Shown here piece after piece: positions 35,737 to 48,100 of a stretch of DNA of 64,000 nucleotides. Numbering within the stretch: the stretch's first letter is position 1; every line of letters begins with the position of its first letter. The stretch comes from Platanthera guangdongensis. Lineage: Eukaryota; Streptophyta; Magnoliopsida; Asparagales; Orchidaceae. Location: NCBI GenBank assembly GCA_039583875.1, contig CM077165.1, positions 62,794,757 to 62,858,756 on the forward strand, written 5' to 3'. Both the position numbers and the translations under genes were made by a program. The notes below the pieces were generated by a model. It did not search any database and was not told where the DNA came from. It saw only the letters and a program-made list of their open reading frames with translations.

Positions 35737-36100
35737 AGGTTTGACCCTAGGTAGTGGGTTGTAGCCATGTGGGCCCACTATAGGACCAAGTCAAACTAAC
35801 CTAAATAGGGACCCAAACCACACCATGACCCCACCACATTGCCCTAACTCTAAAAACAATCTAAGTGCACCCTAGGGCATGCCATTAGGTCAACACTTTG
35901 ACCCCACTTGACCAAAGTCAACCTTGGGCCTAATTTGGTCAAACCCACACTCATAAGCCCAATTAGCCTAAGTAGGGCACCCCCTTGACCCAACCCAAGT
36001 TGGGTGGTGCCACTAAGCTCATGACCATCAAATGGGGTCAGCCCACCCACCATGGTTGACCAAGTCAACTCAGAGTCAACATAGTCAACACAATTGACCT
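35737..36100. promoter_or_regulatory. TTGAC (W-box core) cluster in U3 of B1
   Basis: About 13 TTGAC cores in both orientations within 360 bp, several as back-to-back pairs such as CTTGACCAAAGTCAACC. TTGAC is the core bound by plant WRKY factors. The same cluster recurs in the other B LTRs and an analogous one in A. Confidence 0.55.
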
Positions 36101-36662
36101 AAAGAAGAAAATGAAGGCTAAGCTCACTCTCCTTGGACCAAGCCCACCAAATTTGGCCCATGGCCAGCCCAAGTGAACAAGACCAGCCCTACCCCTCTGG
36201 TTGAAGAGAGAGAATGCATGCAAAGGGGCATTATGGAGAAATCACCTAAAAAGAGGAGAGAGAAATGGAAAATGATGAGAGGTGGCCATGTGGCCTTCAC
36301 TCCTTCAGCCCAAAAGGTGCTGGCCGACCTCCTCACAGCATTCCAGAAGGAATTAATGGCTGAGAACCACCTGGCAAGCATGGGCGGAGCAACCAAGGTT
36401 GAGCCGAGCTCACATAGGTTGTATCTCCCCATATACACCACCTCAGCCCCAATTAACCCCTCCATCAGCTTCAGAGAGAGAGAAAGAATTGAAATCGAGT
36501 GCTGGAGCATGGTAAACGGTGGAGAATCAAGCATTCGGGGAGGAGCTCGCCGACGCACCACCACCATGGCAAACCGCCGCCTGACCCGCCGCCAAGCCCC
36601 AATCCAGGTCCGTTTCGCCGCCCCTCTACCTGTACTAGAATTCTAGATCCATTTAGGGAGAT

Positions 36663-36684
36663 ATCGGGCTCAATTGAGCCCGAT
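36663..36684. repeat. 22-bp perfect palindrome in B1 5' LTR
   Basis: ATCGGGCTCAA followed by its reverse complement. Exact copies lie at 46204-46225 and 60764-60785; the 20-bp core is shared with A. Confidence 0.95.
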
Positions 36685-39600
36685 GCCATGAGAGAAAAAC
36701 GAGAAATTTCGGGCTTTTTCTTCTTGCTCGGGTTCGCCGGAGGAGCCAACTCCGGCGGCCCCACCGCCGGGAAACGCTAGCCCCCACCTTAGCGAAGGTG
36801 GTGGCGACATCCGCCGGCGGTGGTGGTGGCTCAACTGGCCGGAAAAGGCCAGTAAAGTTGCTCCAGGTCGGCTCAATCTCAGCCCTTGATCTGTTGGGGA
36901 CGATGACCCGATTCCGTCCGTTCTTGCTTTAGGATTCATGCAGATGATATAATATGATTTAAATTTAATTATTATGAATAGTGTAATTCTGTCACATAAA
37001 TTCAGTGACATTGCATGTCATACTTAGGCCTCTTAGAGGCATTTCCAGAACCTGGACCCTGAATGAAAAATGTAGCCTTACCTGTTAACTTTAATTTGAC
37101 ACCTTAATCATTAATTTTGGTCCAGTAGTCTGGCCTGTAGGGCATTTCTCCTAGGACTGGTCCTAGACAAGGGCAGAAATTCATTTGGATGCCCAAGTCA
37201 AAACAGCAATCACCATGGCCCCAAATTTTGGGTACATGCATGATTAGGGCATACCTAGCCCCTGCCAAAAATGAGGAATTTTTGAAACAACTTTTTCTAT
37301 AGTTTTGGTCATAATATCAAAACCTAAATAAATGCAATATTTGGAGTTATATGACTCCTCATAGCCCCAAATTTTGGTGGTAGATCCTTGTGGACATCAT
37401 TGGTGCATGATAAAAATTTCAGCACATTTGGATCACTGCATGTTGGAAAACCCACTTGCATGTGTTGGTTTATATATTGTCTTGGTGTGCCAATAACAAT
37501 AATTTAAATATGGTGCATTCAACATAATTGAGGCACTCAAAAATTATGGATTTTATTCCAGTGGTTCATTAGGGTAAAGTTCATCCCTCAGATTAATTAT
37601 GGGATTTTTGGAATCAAAAATCCCATTAATTGGAATTTTTAAAAATATAGCCCCTTTTTGAAAATAAATTGGAAAAATAGGTCTTCCTCAAGTAAAAGTC
37701 CTCAAACTTTGCCAAGTTAAAAATAAGGTTATATTTGACTTAGAAAAATTTGATCTTTCTGTTTGAAGAACTTTTGGAGTAAAATACCTTGAAATGCTCA
37801 TTTTACCCTTTTTGGATTTATTCTTGAATTGATGAAATTACACTTCAGATAAACTTGGAAATATTGCTAGTGTTGTATAATTGTATTATTAGTCTTGCAT
37901 AATTATTTCAGAATTTATGGGTGTACTGATAATTTTTAAATTAATATAATGACATTTTGGTAAATATGTAAGAATGAGAATTGTTAGTACATTACACTAT
38001 AAAGGTTGATGAAACCCTGCCAATAGTCATACATTAATGTTTTATATGTTCTGTAATTTTCCTGGAATTTTGGATTACATATTCCTTGTACTTCATTTGG
38101 AACATGGAAATTATGTAGATTTGGTATTAAATAAGGAATTGGTATAAATAATCAAAGGAAAATTATGAAACCCTGTAGACAGAAATATTTTATCAATACA
38201 CAACTCAGGAAAAATTACCTAGGTCAGTGGATTTTAAATTATACTACTTCATGTGTAAAGTGACGTAGGAAATAAATTAAAAGATTTAATTAATGGATTA
38301 TTTGACCAAGGAAAATTATGAGATTCCATATGATAGTTCCTTTAGCCCATACCATCCTAGGATAAATAGTTAGGGGCAAGAGGCCCTAAGGATTGGAAGA
38401 TTCCATTTTTGGGTAATAATAGGACTTAGTCTGCATTTAGCATAAATAGGTAATGCTTTAGGGGATTACCAGAAGATTGATTATCAGAAGAATAAGAGAG
38501 TGCAATATGAATAATCCCTGGTGGGTAGTATTGTCTTAGTGACGAGAGTAAAAGTGCAAGTCTTTAGGTAGCAATCGGAGTGGAGGTCGACGGAAGACCG
38601 TCGGTTTCCCGCTAATATCTTAAGTCACTAGAATTGTTCCAGAGCAACAATGAGAGCTGGGGTGAAACCTGGCTAGTCGTCAACTAAAGTAAATATCCTT
38701 GCGAAAGGGAACTTTGAGCGTAATCCCATCGTAGTTCCTAGTGCCCCCGAGAGCCCTTCTCCGGGTATACCCTGGGCAGTCCTGGGATTAACCTTAAATC
38801 ACTAAGTATAATAACCCGTAAATAAGAGTAGTATAATAGGTTAAGACATTTGTTATACCTTCTCACCCGTATAGAGTTGGAGAGTTTCATGTTATATGCT
38901 CACCCGTGTAAGGTTTGAGGGAATTGGTATAAAGGCACTGTTGTGCGTTCTCACCCGGGTTGGGTTTGAGGGTTTCAGGACGAGTTTGGTCCTGCGAGCG
39001 GAAGGCTCGGAATGAAAGACTTGCATGTGCATAGATATAGTGGCGGGGCATGCGGTACTGGCCGTTCGTCACACCGATGGCAGTACGGTGCACCAGGCGG
39101 TTGTGAGGGTTAGAGGGGCCAGTGGGTTGTTTTACACTGCGGTCTGGAGGACGACCCCCGATAACGCACATCCGACCCAACAAGACTGACGGGTTGTCAG
39201 AAAAGTACGTACGCGAGACTCTAGAGTGCACCTTGGACGTGTACAGAGGCGTATGATGGGGGTCTAAGGCTTGGTAGTGTGCATACCAGCCTAGAAGCGG
39301 AGACGCCCGCTCCGCTGCTGCCGTAGCCACAGCGGTGGTACCCGAGAGTGATGCTAGCTCTCAAAAAGAGGGAACTAAAGGTCTGTGATCACAGAGTTGT
39401 TGTGCGTGAGTTGCACTTGCCTGTGCATAAAATTGCATCATAACATTCATTCATATTAGGTCACACGCTTCATAGATCTTTATCATATAAACTAGTATGA
39501 GCTCTTTTATATGATAAGTTAAATTTCCTGAAAATCCTAACTTATATATTTGTATGGGCATTTATATAAGTTAGAGTACTTTTGTGATGATAGTATAGTG

Positions 39601-40296
39601 GTAGAATAGTTTTATTTACATGCTCTTACCTTCTGTTATTTACTTCCTTTATTAGTACTGCTCTTTACTTACTTGTACCATATTTAGAACTGCTAGTTAG
39701 TTTCTGTCACCTGCTTCCACTTTTGCTACCCCTTGTTGTCCTCCGCTTCGTCCTCCCGCTCGGTGCCTAGGAGTTGCGGGGCGAGGTGCGGAGGAAACGA
39801 CTTAGTCTTTTTGACTAATGGTCGGTGACCATACTATTTTTAGGAGCCCGTGGAGATGGAGCACCAGCACGACGAGGAGGCAGGACGTGAGGAGCAGATA
39901 CCGCTACAGCAGGCTACTACCACTACTGTGCGTCCTCAGGTGGGATGAATTCTGATGTACTAGTATAGCTTCCGCTTTTATTTGAGAGAGAGAGTTGATT
40001 TGATGTACTGGGCATAAGCCCTTATTACTCTTTCGTTTTGTACTCATTGTGGACTATGTTGTACTATTCATTCCATATATATATATGATGTACTCTGTGA
40101 CTTGTGGACTCGTAGATTTGTTACATTGTTACACTTCTTTTCTCATATTGGCCTATGTATATGATCGTAATAGCCGGCAGGATCGGCGTGTTGCGGTGTT
40201 GACTAACCCGTGCGTTAGTGTCACCGTAAGACGGCGGTTCTGGGCATAAGGCCCGGTAGCCCTCCTTGGTAAGGGGGAGGAAGAGGTCTTACAAAC

Positions 40297-40308
40297 TGGT
40301 ATCACTTG
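40297..40308 (+). other. Primer-binding site of B1
   Basis: TGGTATCACTTG lies three bases after the LTR. Its first eight bases match the initiator tRNA-Met complement and the rest diverge; B2 has the same sequence at 54869-54880. Confidence 0.65.
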
Positions 40309-40477
40309 AACAACGATCATATGAGAAAGAAGTCCACAACACCGGACCACCCCTGCCCGAGCATTAGTTTGCGGACAAACTATGCAGCGCAAGCAGTGGT
40401 GAACCATGTGTAAAAGTCACATAAAATGGTCCACGAAGTACAATGAGTTAGGTCAGTTCTGTTTTAACCTTACCTTT

Positions 40478-41611
40478 ATGCAACCTCCACAGGTTGCCGC
40501 GCCGCAAAATGTGACTCCTCCCCCTCCAGCTGCCACTCCATCCCTACATACGGAGATGAGACAGACTTTGACGGCAATTCTGGATGCCTTCAAATCCCAG
40601 CAAGTCCCGGCTCCGCAGCCAAATCTGGGGTCGAACTGGCTGAGTGCTTTTAAGAGCCTGTCCCCACCAGTGTACCGTGGGACAGAGGATGCGGTAAAGA
40701 CGGAGGAATGGCTGGAGGCCATACACGAGATTTTAGCAGGCATCAACTACCCGGTCGGCGAGGCAGTACCTCTAGCCACCTCTGCACTAGAGTCTTATGC
40801 GAAGAGATGGTGGAAATCAGTGCGGGAGTCTACATATGCAGACTGCGAGCTGTCAGAGATACCATGGGAGGAGTTTGGCGATGTATTTCTGGATCACTTC
40901 GTCTCTGCTACGGACAGAGATGCCTTGGAGGAGAGGTTTTTGAACCTCAGGCAGGGGACTAGATCGGTGATCGAGTATCAGCGAGAGTTCTCTCATTTGG
41001 CAAGGTTCGCAGGGATTCAGGATACCGATGATAGGAGGTATGCCAAGAGGTTCTACCGGGGCCTCAGGGACGATTTGAGGCAGGCCTTGCTGTTCATTTC
41101 TCATGGCAGCACTAGGCAGATCATTGAGATGACAAAGAAGCTGGAGACTGACCAGCTGATGGTGCAAGGCAGAGGAAAGAGACCGTTTGATGAGTCCACA
41201 TCAGGAGAGGGCGGCAGGGGCTCTCAGAGAGGCAGGACTATCGGATACAAGAAGGGTGGGGGACGTCGTCGTCCCAACTTCAGGCAGGAGCAGGAGCAAG
41301 AGCCTCCTCCAGCATTAGCTCCCCCACCTCTACAGGTGTATGGTCCGAGGAGACAGGATGATCATGGCCACCGACAGGTAGTTTGTTACGGATGCCGCCA
41401 GCCCGGGCACATTAGGTCGGAGTGCCCGCATCGATTCCATCCTCGTCCTCCTCCTCCACCTCCAGTGGCACCAGTACAGCAGGGTCGAGTCCGAGGCCGA
41501 GGACGAGGCCGAGGCCGGGGATATCACGACAGGGGACGCAATCAGGAGCAGATTTATGCCTTGGACCTCACGGAGCAGAGGAACCCCGAGGAGGTTATCA
41601 CAGGTACTTAA
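40478..41611 (+). CDS. gag: B1 Gag (377 aa)
   Basis: I chose ATG 40478 (MQPPQVAAPQ) because homology with A begins there; the frame is open upstream to an ATG at 40406 that would add 24 unconserved residues. The capsid domain spans about residues 50-230 (EMRQTLTAILDAFKSQ, WLEAIHEILAGINYPVGEAV, SYAKRWWKSVREST, YQREFSHLARFAGI, RFYRGLRDDLRQALLFISHG). One CCHC knuckle (CYGCRQPGHIRSEC), a proline run and an RGRGRGRGRG nucleic-acid-binding tail follow. Gag should build the cytoplasmic particle and package RNA. Unspliced it ends VITGT-stop; splicing at 41604 would fuse it to protease. Confidence 0.9.
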   Translation: MQPPQVAAPQNVTPPPPAATPSLHTEMRQTLTAILDAFKSQQVPAPQPNLGSNWLSAFKSLSPPVYRGTEDAVKTEEWLEAIHEILAGINYPVGEAVPLATSALESYAKRWWKSVRESTYADCELSEIPWEEFGDVFLDHFVSATDRDALEERFLNLRQGTRSVIEYQREFSHLARFAGIQDTDDRRYAKRFYRGLRDDLRQALLFISHGSTRQIIEMTKKLETDQLMVQGRGKRPFDESTSGEGGRGSQRGRTIGYKKGGGRRRPNFRQEQEQEPPPALAPPPLQVYGPRRQDDHGHRQVVCYGCRQPGHIRSECPHRFHPRPPPPPPVAPVQQGRVRGRGRGRGRGYHDRGRNQEQIYALDLTEQRNPEEVITGT

Positions 41612-41698
41612 GATTAATTATTAAGTTCCTTGAGTTTTCAATTATATAGTACCTGGAACTATAGGGTAACAATTAATTTTAACTTAAACAAACCTCAG
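41604..41698 (+). other. Candidate gag-pol intron of B1 (95 bp)
   Basis: Donor ACAG/GTACTTAAG, acceptor CCTCAG/AC, strongly AT-rich between GC-richer exons, with a branch-point-like CTTAAAC about 17 bp before the acceptor. Joining the phase-1 G of gag to AC gives [20 protein letters not shown] in perfect frame with pol. At 95 bp it is not a multiple of 3, so unspliced RNA has a stop plus a frame change. Confidence 0.65.
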
Positions 41699-41706
41699 AC
41701 ATAATT

Positions 41707-44700
41707 ATGATCAGCGGCAAGCCCGCACATACTCTCTTCGACACGGGTGCTTCGCACTCGTTCGTATCCGAGGCCTTCATAGACGGACTCGAAGGCGTGG
41801 AAAGATTTCCTGGACTAGAGATGAGGGTGCGTCTACCCGATGGGTCAGAACTACGGACCACAGCCCATTGTGATATGGAGGCCGAGATTGGCGGCAAGGC
41901 ATTTGAGGCGCCGACAACTATTCTGAAGCTGCAGGACTTTGACTTGATTTTGGGCATGACATGGTTACATCGGAACCATGCTCAGATAGATTGTCCATCA
42001 AGAAGGATCACACTAAGGCATGGCGACTCCCATGTTATCATCGAAGGTATTCAGCCTATCTGCCACACATTGTTATCTTCTGTACAAGCTGTGAAGGCCC
42101 ACGAGCAGGGAGAAGAAGTTTACGTTATCTGCTTTGAGATGGTGGGGACAGAGACTTCTATTTCAGATGTTCCGGTGGTCCGGGATTTCTCCGACGTATT
42201 CCCGGAGAAATTGCCCGGGCTACCACCAGCCAGAGTCGTGGATTTCAGGATCCAGCTAGTACCGGGAGCGACGCCGGTGTCCCGGGCACCTTACAGGATG
42301 GCTCCCAGGGAGTTAGCAGAGTTCAGGACTCAACTTCAGGAGCTAGTTGAGTCGGGATTTGTGCGGCCTAGTTCATCGCCGTGGGGAGCGCCAGTTCTCT
42401 TTGTGAAGAAGAAGGACGGGTTGTTACGACTATGCATAGATTACTGGGAGCTGAATCGGTTAACGGTCCGCAATACCTACCCACTACCTCAGATAGATGA
42501 GTTATTTGATCAGCTGCAGGGAGCCTTCTGGTTCTCTAAGCTAGATTTGCGATCCGGTTACTACCAGCTCCGCATCCGGGAAGAGGACATACCGAAGACG
42601 ACATTCAGTTCACGCTATGGATTATACGAGTTCACGGTGATGCCTTTTGGGCTCACGAATGCCCCTGTCGCATTCATGAGTCTAATGAACCGTGTATTCG
42701 AGCCCTTTTTAGACCGCTTCGTGATTGTATTCATCGACGACATTTTGATATATTCCCGGACTCAGGAAGAGCATACAGAGCATTTGACCCTGGTCTTGCA
42801 GAGGCTGAGGGAGTCCCAGATGTACGCAAAGTTTTCAAAGTGCCAGTTCTGGCTGCAGGAGGTGGCTTTCCTGGGACACACGATCAGTGGGGCTGGATTA
42901 GCAGTGGACCCAGCCAAGGTAGAGGAAATAAGGGATTGGCCACGACCAAAGTCAGCATCCGATATTCGCAGCTTCCTGGGTTTGGCAGGGTACTATCAGA
43001 AGTTTGTGGAGGGGTTCTCGAGGATAGCCCTCCCCCTCACGACTTTGACGAGGAATGATACTGAGTTCACCTGGACAGAGCAGTGTGAGGTGGCTTTTCA
43101 GGAGCTGAAGGACCGACTCATCTCATCCCCTATTCTTGCGCTTCCATCCGGGAGTGAAGGATTTCAGATTTACACAGATGCCTCTTACCAGGGGATGAGT
43201 GCTGTCCTGATGCAGCATGGACATGTTATTGCTTACGCTTCGAGACAGTTGAAGAAGCATGAGCATAACTATCCAGTACATGACTTAGAGCTCGGGGCTG
43301 TGGTATTCGCCCTAAAGATGTGGAGACATTACTTATACGAGATTCATTGTGATATTTATTCAGATCACAAGAATCTTAAATATATCGATACGCAGAAGGA
43401 CTTAAACCTACGACAGAGGAGATGGCTGGAATTCCTCTGCGATTATGATTACAAGATCCACTACCATCCGGGGAAAGCGAACACAGTAGCAGATGCTTTG
43501 AGTAGGACGCCCGACATTTCTGGACCGGAGCCTCGGTTGATGTCTATAGAGCTGCTACAGATGATGGAAGACATGCACATTACCATGGTATCTGAGGCCG
43601 AACCAGTGGTATATCGAGAGTATTTGAGCTCAGTGATCAGTGGTGATGACATACGAGAGCGCATCCGAACACATCAGAGGCGGGATGCTGCATTACAGCC
43701 GATTTTTAGTGCCCTAGAAAGGGGCAAGGTTGAGGATTACACGATACAGGATGATCTTCTTCGATTCCGTGGACGCATTTACATACCAGCAGGGGGCAGT
43801 ATCCGGGAGGACATACTCAGAGAGGCTCATTGCTCCAGATATTCAGTGCATCCCGACATCACCAAGATGTGGGCAGATTTGCGGAGCTCTATGTATTGGC
43901 CTGGGATGAAGAGGGAGATCACTCATTTTGTGACATTCTGCGAGACGTGTCAGCGCGTGAAGGCGGAATGTAAGAGCTCAGGAGGTTTGCTACAGCCACT
44001 ACCAGTCCCAGAGTGGAAGTTCGAGGACATTGTTATGGATTTTGTGCACGGACTACCTCGCTCCCACTCTGGGCATGATTCTATATGGGTCATAGTAGAC
44101 AGACTGACCAAGGTAGCGCACTTTATTCCAGTCCGGAAGGATGCTCCAGTTGCAGTTTTGGTGAGATTATTTGTGGAGCAGTTCGTCAGATACCATGGCA
44201 TTCCCAGGACGATCGTTTCAGACCGTGATGGTCGGTTCACTTCAAGCGAGTGGAGGGCCGTGCATGCTTACTTGGGCTCTCGGCTTACTTTTAGTACCGC
44301 CTTCCACCCGCAGACCGACAGACAGACCGAGCGGACCATCCGGACCATGGAGGACCTACTCAGACTATGCATATTGGATACGGGGAAGCCTTGGGAGAGG
44401 CTGCTGCCACTGATTGAGTTCTCGTACAATAACAACCACCAGGCTAGCATCAGGATGGCTCCATATGAGGCACTTTATGGGAGGAAGTGCCGGACACCGC
44501 TATCATGGGTTCAGGATGTGGATACCAGGGCTCTTGGATCTGATTATATAGAGGATACGGAGGTTCAGATTCGTTTGATCAGAGATCGGCTACTAGAGGC
44601 CCAGAGCAGGCAGGCAAAATATTATGATGCTCGGCACCGGAAGGTGGAGTTCCAGGTTGGAGACATAGTTTTCTTGAAGATACGTCCAGTACACGGTGTC

Positions 44701-45087
44701 TCTCGGGTGCGGAGGCACAAGAAGCTCAGTCCACGATACATGGGGCCATACTTGATCCTGGAGCGGATCGGCCCCTTAGCTTACCGACTGCAGCTGCCAC
44801 CGGAGTTGGGTGCATTACATGACGTCTTCCATGTCTCTTCCTTGCGAAGAGCTCTCCTTCGGTCGGAGCAGCACATTACTACTACAGCCGGACCGGTAGA
44901 GCCTGACAGATCAGTTAGTTTGGAGCCGATCCGGATTGACGATACAGCCATCCGAGTGTTGCGGAAGAAGAAGGTCCCTCTTGTGAAGGTGCTGTGGTCC
45001 AACCATGGACGGGAGGAGCACACCTGGGAGCCAAGAGATCTAATGCTGGAGCGACACCCGGAGCTGTTCACTTCAGGTATATTTTAG
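41707..45087 (+). CDS. pol: B1 Pol polyprotein (1126 aa from first ATG)
   Basis: Domains in order: aspartic protease (FDTGASHSF, Asp12); RT about 186-370 with FIDD at 342-345; RNase H about 455-590 (YTDAS, Asp491); integrase zinc site His708, His716, Cys745, Cys748; integrase core Asp778, Asp839 and Glu875, with 35 residues between the last two as in DD35E; C-terminal SH3-like part ([19 protein letters not shown]) and chromodomain-like tail about 1078-1120 ([20 protein letters not shown]). It would copy the RNA into DNA and insert it, with the tail likely guiding integration to chromatin marks. Oddities: Trp247 in CIDYWELN, where Arg is the rule, and R872 in QTDRQTERT, where B2 has Gly. Confidence 0.95.
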   Translation: MISGKPAHTLFDTGASHSFVSEAFIDGLEGVERFPGLEMRVRLPDGSELRTTAHCDMEAEIGGKAFEAPTTILKLQDFDLILGMTWLHRNHAQIDCPSRRITLRHGDSHVIIEGIQPICHTLLSSVQAVKAHEQGEEVYVICFEMVGTETSISDVPVVRDFSDVFPEKLPGLPPARVVDFRIQLVPGATPVSRAPYRMAPRELAEFRTQLQELVESGFVRPSSSPWGAPVLFVKKKDGLLRLCIDYWELNRLTVRNTYPLPQIDELFDQLQGAFWFSKLDLRSGYYQLRIREEDIPKTTFSSRYGLYEFTVMPFGLTNAPVAFMSLMNRVFEPFLDRFVIVFIDDILIYSRTQEEHTEHLTLVLQRLRESQMYAKFSKCQFWLQEVAFLGHTISGAGLAVDPAKVEEIRDWPRPKSASDIRSFLGLAGYYQKFVEGFSRIALPLTTLTRNDTEFTWTEQCEVAFQELKDRLISSPILALPSGSEGFQIYTDASYQGMSAVLMQHGHVIAYASRQLKKHEHNYPVHDLELGAVVFALKMWRHYLYEIHCDIYSDHKNLKYIDTQKDLNLRQRRWLEFLCDYDYKIHYHPGKANTVADALSRTPDISGPEPRLMSIELLQMMEDMHITMVSEAEPVVYREYLSSVISGDDIRERIRTHQRRDAALQPIFSALERGKVEDYTIQDDLLRFRGRIYIPAGGSIREDILREAHCSRYSVHPDITKMWADLRSSMYWPGMKREITHFVTFCETCQRVKAECKSSGGLLQPLPVPEWKFEDIVMDFVHGLPRSHSGHDSIWVIVDRLTKVAHFIPVRKDAPVAVLVRLFVEQFVRYHGIPRTIVSDRDGRFTSSEWRAVHAYLGSRLTFSTAFHPQTDRQTERTIRTMEDLLRLCILDTGKPWERLLPLIEFSYNNNHQASIRMAPYEALYGRKCRTPLSWVQDVDTRALGSDYIEDTEVQIRLIRDRLLEAQSRQAKYYDARHRKVEFQVGDIVFLKIRPVHGVSRVRRHKKLSPRYMGPYLILERIGPLAYRLQLPPELGALHDVFHVSSLRRALLRSEQHITTTAGPVEPDRSVSLEPIRIDDTAIRVLRKKKVPLVKVLWSNHGREEHTWEPRDLMLERHPELFTSGIF

Positions 45088-45187
45088 TTTACACGTTAAA
45101 AATTTCTTATAAATCTTGCAAATAAACCCCGTAAACCCGAACTTAAATTTCGAGCACGAAATTATTTTTTTCTTGGTTGTTGGAATT

Positions 45188-48100
45188 TGTAACATCCCAT
45201 GTTACTTCTAGGCCCCTTTCACTTAGATTGGGTTAGGCATGAGATGGGTGACAGGGGTTTTAGCTAGGTTTGACCCTAAGTAGTGGGTTGTAGCCATGTG
45301 GGGCCCACTATAGGACCAAGTCAAACTAGGTCAAACTAGCCTAAATAGGGACCCAAACCACATCATGACCCCACCACATTGCCCTAACCCTAAAAACAAT
45401 CTAAGTGCACCCTAAGCCATGTCATTAGGTCAACACTTTGACCCCAGTTGACCAAAGTCAACCTTGGGCCTAATTTGGTCAAACCCACACTCATAAGCCC
45501 AATTAGCCTAAGTAGGACACCCCCTTGACCCAACCCAAGTTGGGTGGTGCCACTAAGCTCATGACCATCAAATGGGGTCAGCCCACCACCATGGTTGACC
45601 AAGTCAACTCAGAGTCAACATAGTCAACACAATTGACCTAAAGAAGAAAATGAAGGCTAAGCTCACTCTCCTTGGACCAAGCCCACCAAATTTGGGCCAT
45701 GGCCAGCCCCAGTGAACAAGACCAGCCCTACCCCTCTGGTTGAAGAGAGAGAATGCATGCAAGAGGGCATTATGGAGAAATCACCTAAAAAGAGGAGAGA
45801 GAAATGGAAAATGATGAGAGGTGGCCATGTGGCCTTCACTCCTTCAGCCCAAAAGGTGCTGGCCGACCTCCTCACAACATTCCAGAAGTAATTAAGGGCT
45901 GAGAACCACCTGGCAAGCATGGGCGGAGCAACCAAGGTTGAGCCGAGCTCACATAGGTTGTATCTCCCCATATACACCACCTCAGCCCCAATTAACCCCT
46001 CCATCAGCTTCAGAGAGAGAGAGAAGGAATTGAAATCGAGTGCTGGAGCATGGTAAACGGTGGAGAATCAAGCATTCGGGGAGGAGCTCGCCGGCGCACC
46101 ACCACCATGGCAAACTGCCTCCTGACCCGCCGCCAAGCCCCAATCCAGGTCCGTTTCGCCGCCCCTCTACCTGTACTAGAATTCTAGATCCATTTAGGGA
46201 GATATCGGGCTCAATTGAGCCCGATGCCATGAGAGAAAAACGAGAAATTTCGGGCTTTTTCTTCTTGCTCGAGTTCGCCGGAGGAGCCAACTCCGGTGGC
46301 CCCACCGCCGGGAAACGCTAGCCCCCACCTTAGCGAAGGTGGTGGCGACATCCGCCGGCGGTGGTGGTGGCTCAACTGGCCGGAAAAGGCCAGTAAAGTT
46401 GCTCCAGGTCGGCTCAATCTCAGCCCTTGATCTGTTGGGGACGATGACCCGATTCCGTCCGTTCTTGCTTTAGGATTCGTGTAGATGATATAATATGATT
46501 TAAATTTAATTATTATGAATAGTGTAATTATGTCACATAAATTCAGTGACATTGCATGTCCTATTTAGGCCTCTTAAAGGCATTTCCAGAACCTGGACCC
46601 TGAATGAAAAATGTAGCCTTACCTGTTAACTTTAATTTGACACCTTAATCATTAATTTTGGTCCAGTAGTCTGGCCTGTAGGGCATTTCTCCTAGGACTG
46701 GTCCTAGACAAGAACAGAAATTCATTTGGATGCCCAAGTCAAACCAGCAATCACCATGGCCCCAAATTTTGGGTACATGCATGATTAGGGCATACCTAGC
46801 CCCTGCCAAAAATGGGGAATTTTTGAAACAACGTTTTCTATAGTTTTGGTCATAATATCAAAACCTAAATAAATGCAATATTTGGAGTTATATGACTCCT
46901 CATAGCCCCAAAGTTTGGTGGTAGGTCTTTGGGGATATCATTGGTGCATGATAAAAATTTCAGCACATTTGGATCACTACATGTTGGAAAACCCACTTGC
47001 ATGTGTTGGTTTATATATTGTCTTGGTGTGCCAATAACAATAATTTAAATATGGTGCATTCAGCCTAATTGAGGTACTCAAAAATCATGGATTTTATTCC
47101 AGTGGTTCATTAGGATAAAGTTCACCCCTCAGATTAATTATGAGATTTTTGGAATCAAAAATCCCATTAATTAGAATTTTTAAAAATATAGCCCCTTTTT
47201 GAAAATAAATTGGAAAAATAGGTCTTCCTCAAGTAAAAGTCCTCAAACTTTGCCAAGTTAAAAATAAGGTTATATTTGACTTAGAAAAATTTGATCTTTC
47301 TGTTTGAAGAACTTTTGGAGTAAAATACCTTGAAATGCCCATTTTACCCTTTTTGCATTTATTCTTGAATTGATGGAATACACTTCAGATAAACTTGGAA
47401 ATATTGCTAGTGTTGTATAATTGTATTATTAGTCTTGCATAATTATTTCAGAATTTATGGGTGTACTGATAATTTTTAAATTAATATAATGGCATTTTGG
47501 TAAATATGTAAGAATGGGAATTGTTAGGCCATTACACTATAAAGGTTGATGAAACCCTGCCAATAGTCATACATTAATGTTTTATATGTTCTGTAATTTT
47601 CCTGAAATTTTGGATTACATATTCCTTGTACTTCATTTGGAAAATGAAAATTATGTAGATTTGGTATTAAATAAGGAATTTGTATAAATAATCAAAGGAA
47701 AATTATGAAACCCTGTAGACAGAAATATTTTATCAATACACAACTCAGCAAAAATTACCTAGGTCAGTGGATTTTAAATTATACTACTTCATGTGTAAAG
47801 TGACCTAGGAAATAAATTAAAAGATTTAATTAAGGGATTATTTGATCAAGGAAAATTATGAGATTCCATATGATAGTTCCTTTAGCCCATACCACCCTAG
47901 GATAAATAGTTAGGGGCAAGAGGACCTAAGGATTGGAAGATTCCATTTTGGGGTAATAATATGACATGGTCTGCATATAGCATAAATAGGTCATGCTTTA
48001 GGGGATTACCAGAGGATTGATTATCAGAAGAATAAGGGAGTGCAATATGAATAATCCCTGATGGGTAGTATTGTCTTAGTGACTGGAGTAAATGTGCAAG

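Larger units (their letters stand above)
35659..40293 (+). repeat. B1 5' LTR (4635 bp)
   Basis: The U3 start has a dense TTGAC/GTCAA cluster (35737-36100). A GC-rich island with the 22-bp palindrome follows at about 36500-36900, then a long AT-rich stretch. A minus-strand frame at about 38887-39330 is open but starts only at GTG. The U5 end (about 40155-40293) matches that of A. A TATA-like TTTATATAAG lies near 39559. Confidence 0.95.

Noticed and set aside
36499..36780. Plus-strand frames in the GC-rich part of the B LTRs (also 46040 and 60600)
   Set aside because: Non-ATG start and low-complexity Pro/His/Arg composition from GC-rich leader sequence; repeated only because LTRs are repeated.
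38887..39330. Minus-strand frame of 147 codons in the B1 5' LTR, recurring at 48478, 53482 and 63063, with similar antisense text in A LTRs (19973-20428)
   Set aside because: It begins at GTG without an ATG, is shortened by a stop in two of four copies, and its recurrence is just LTR homology. No domain recognised.
42840..43058. Short plus-strand frame inside B1 pol
   Set aside because: Overlaps the 1126-codon pol in another frame; same shadow in B2 at 57400.
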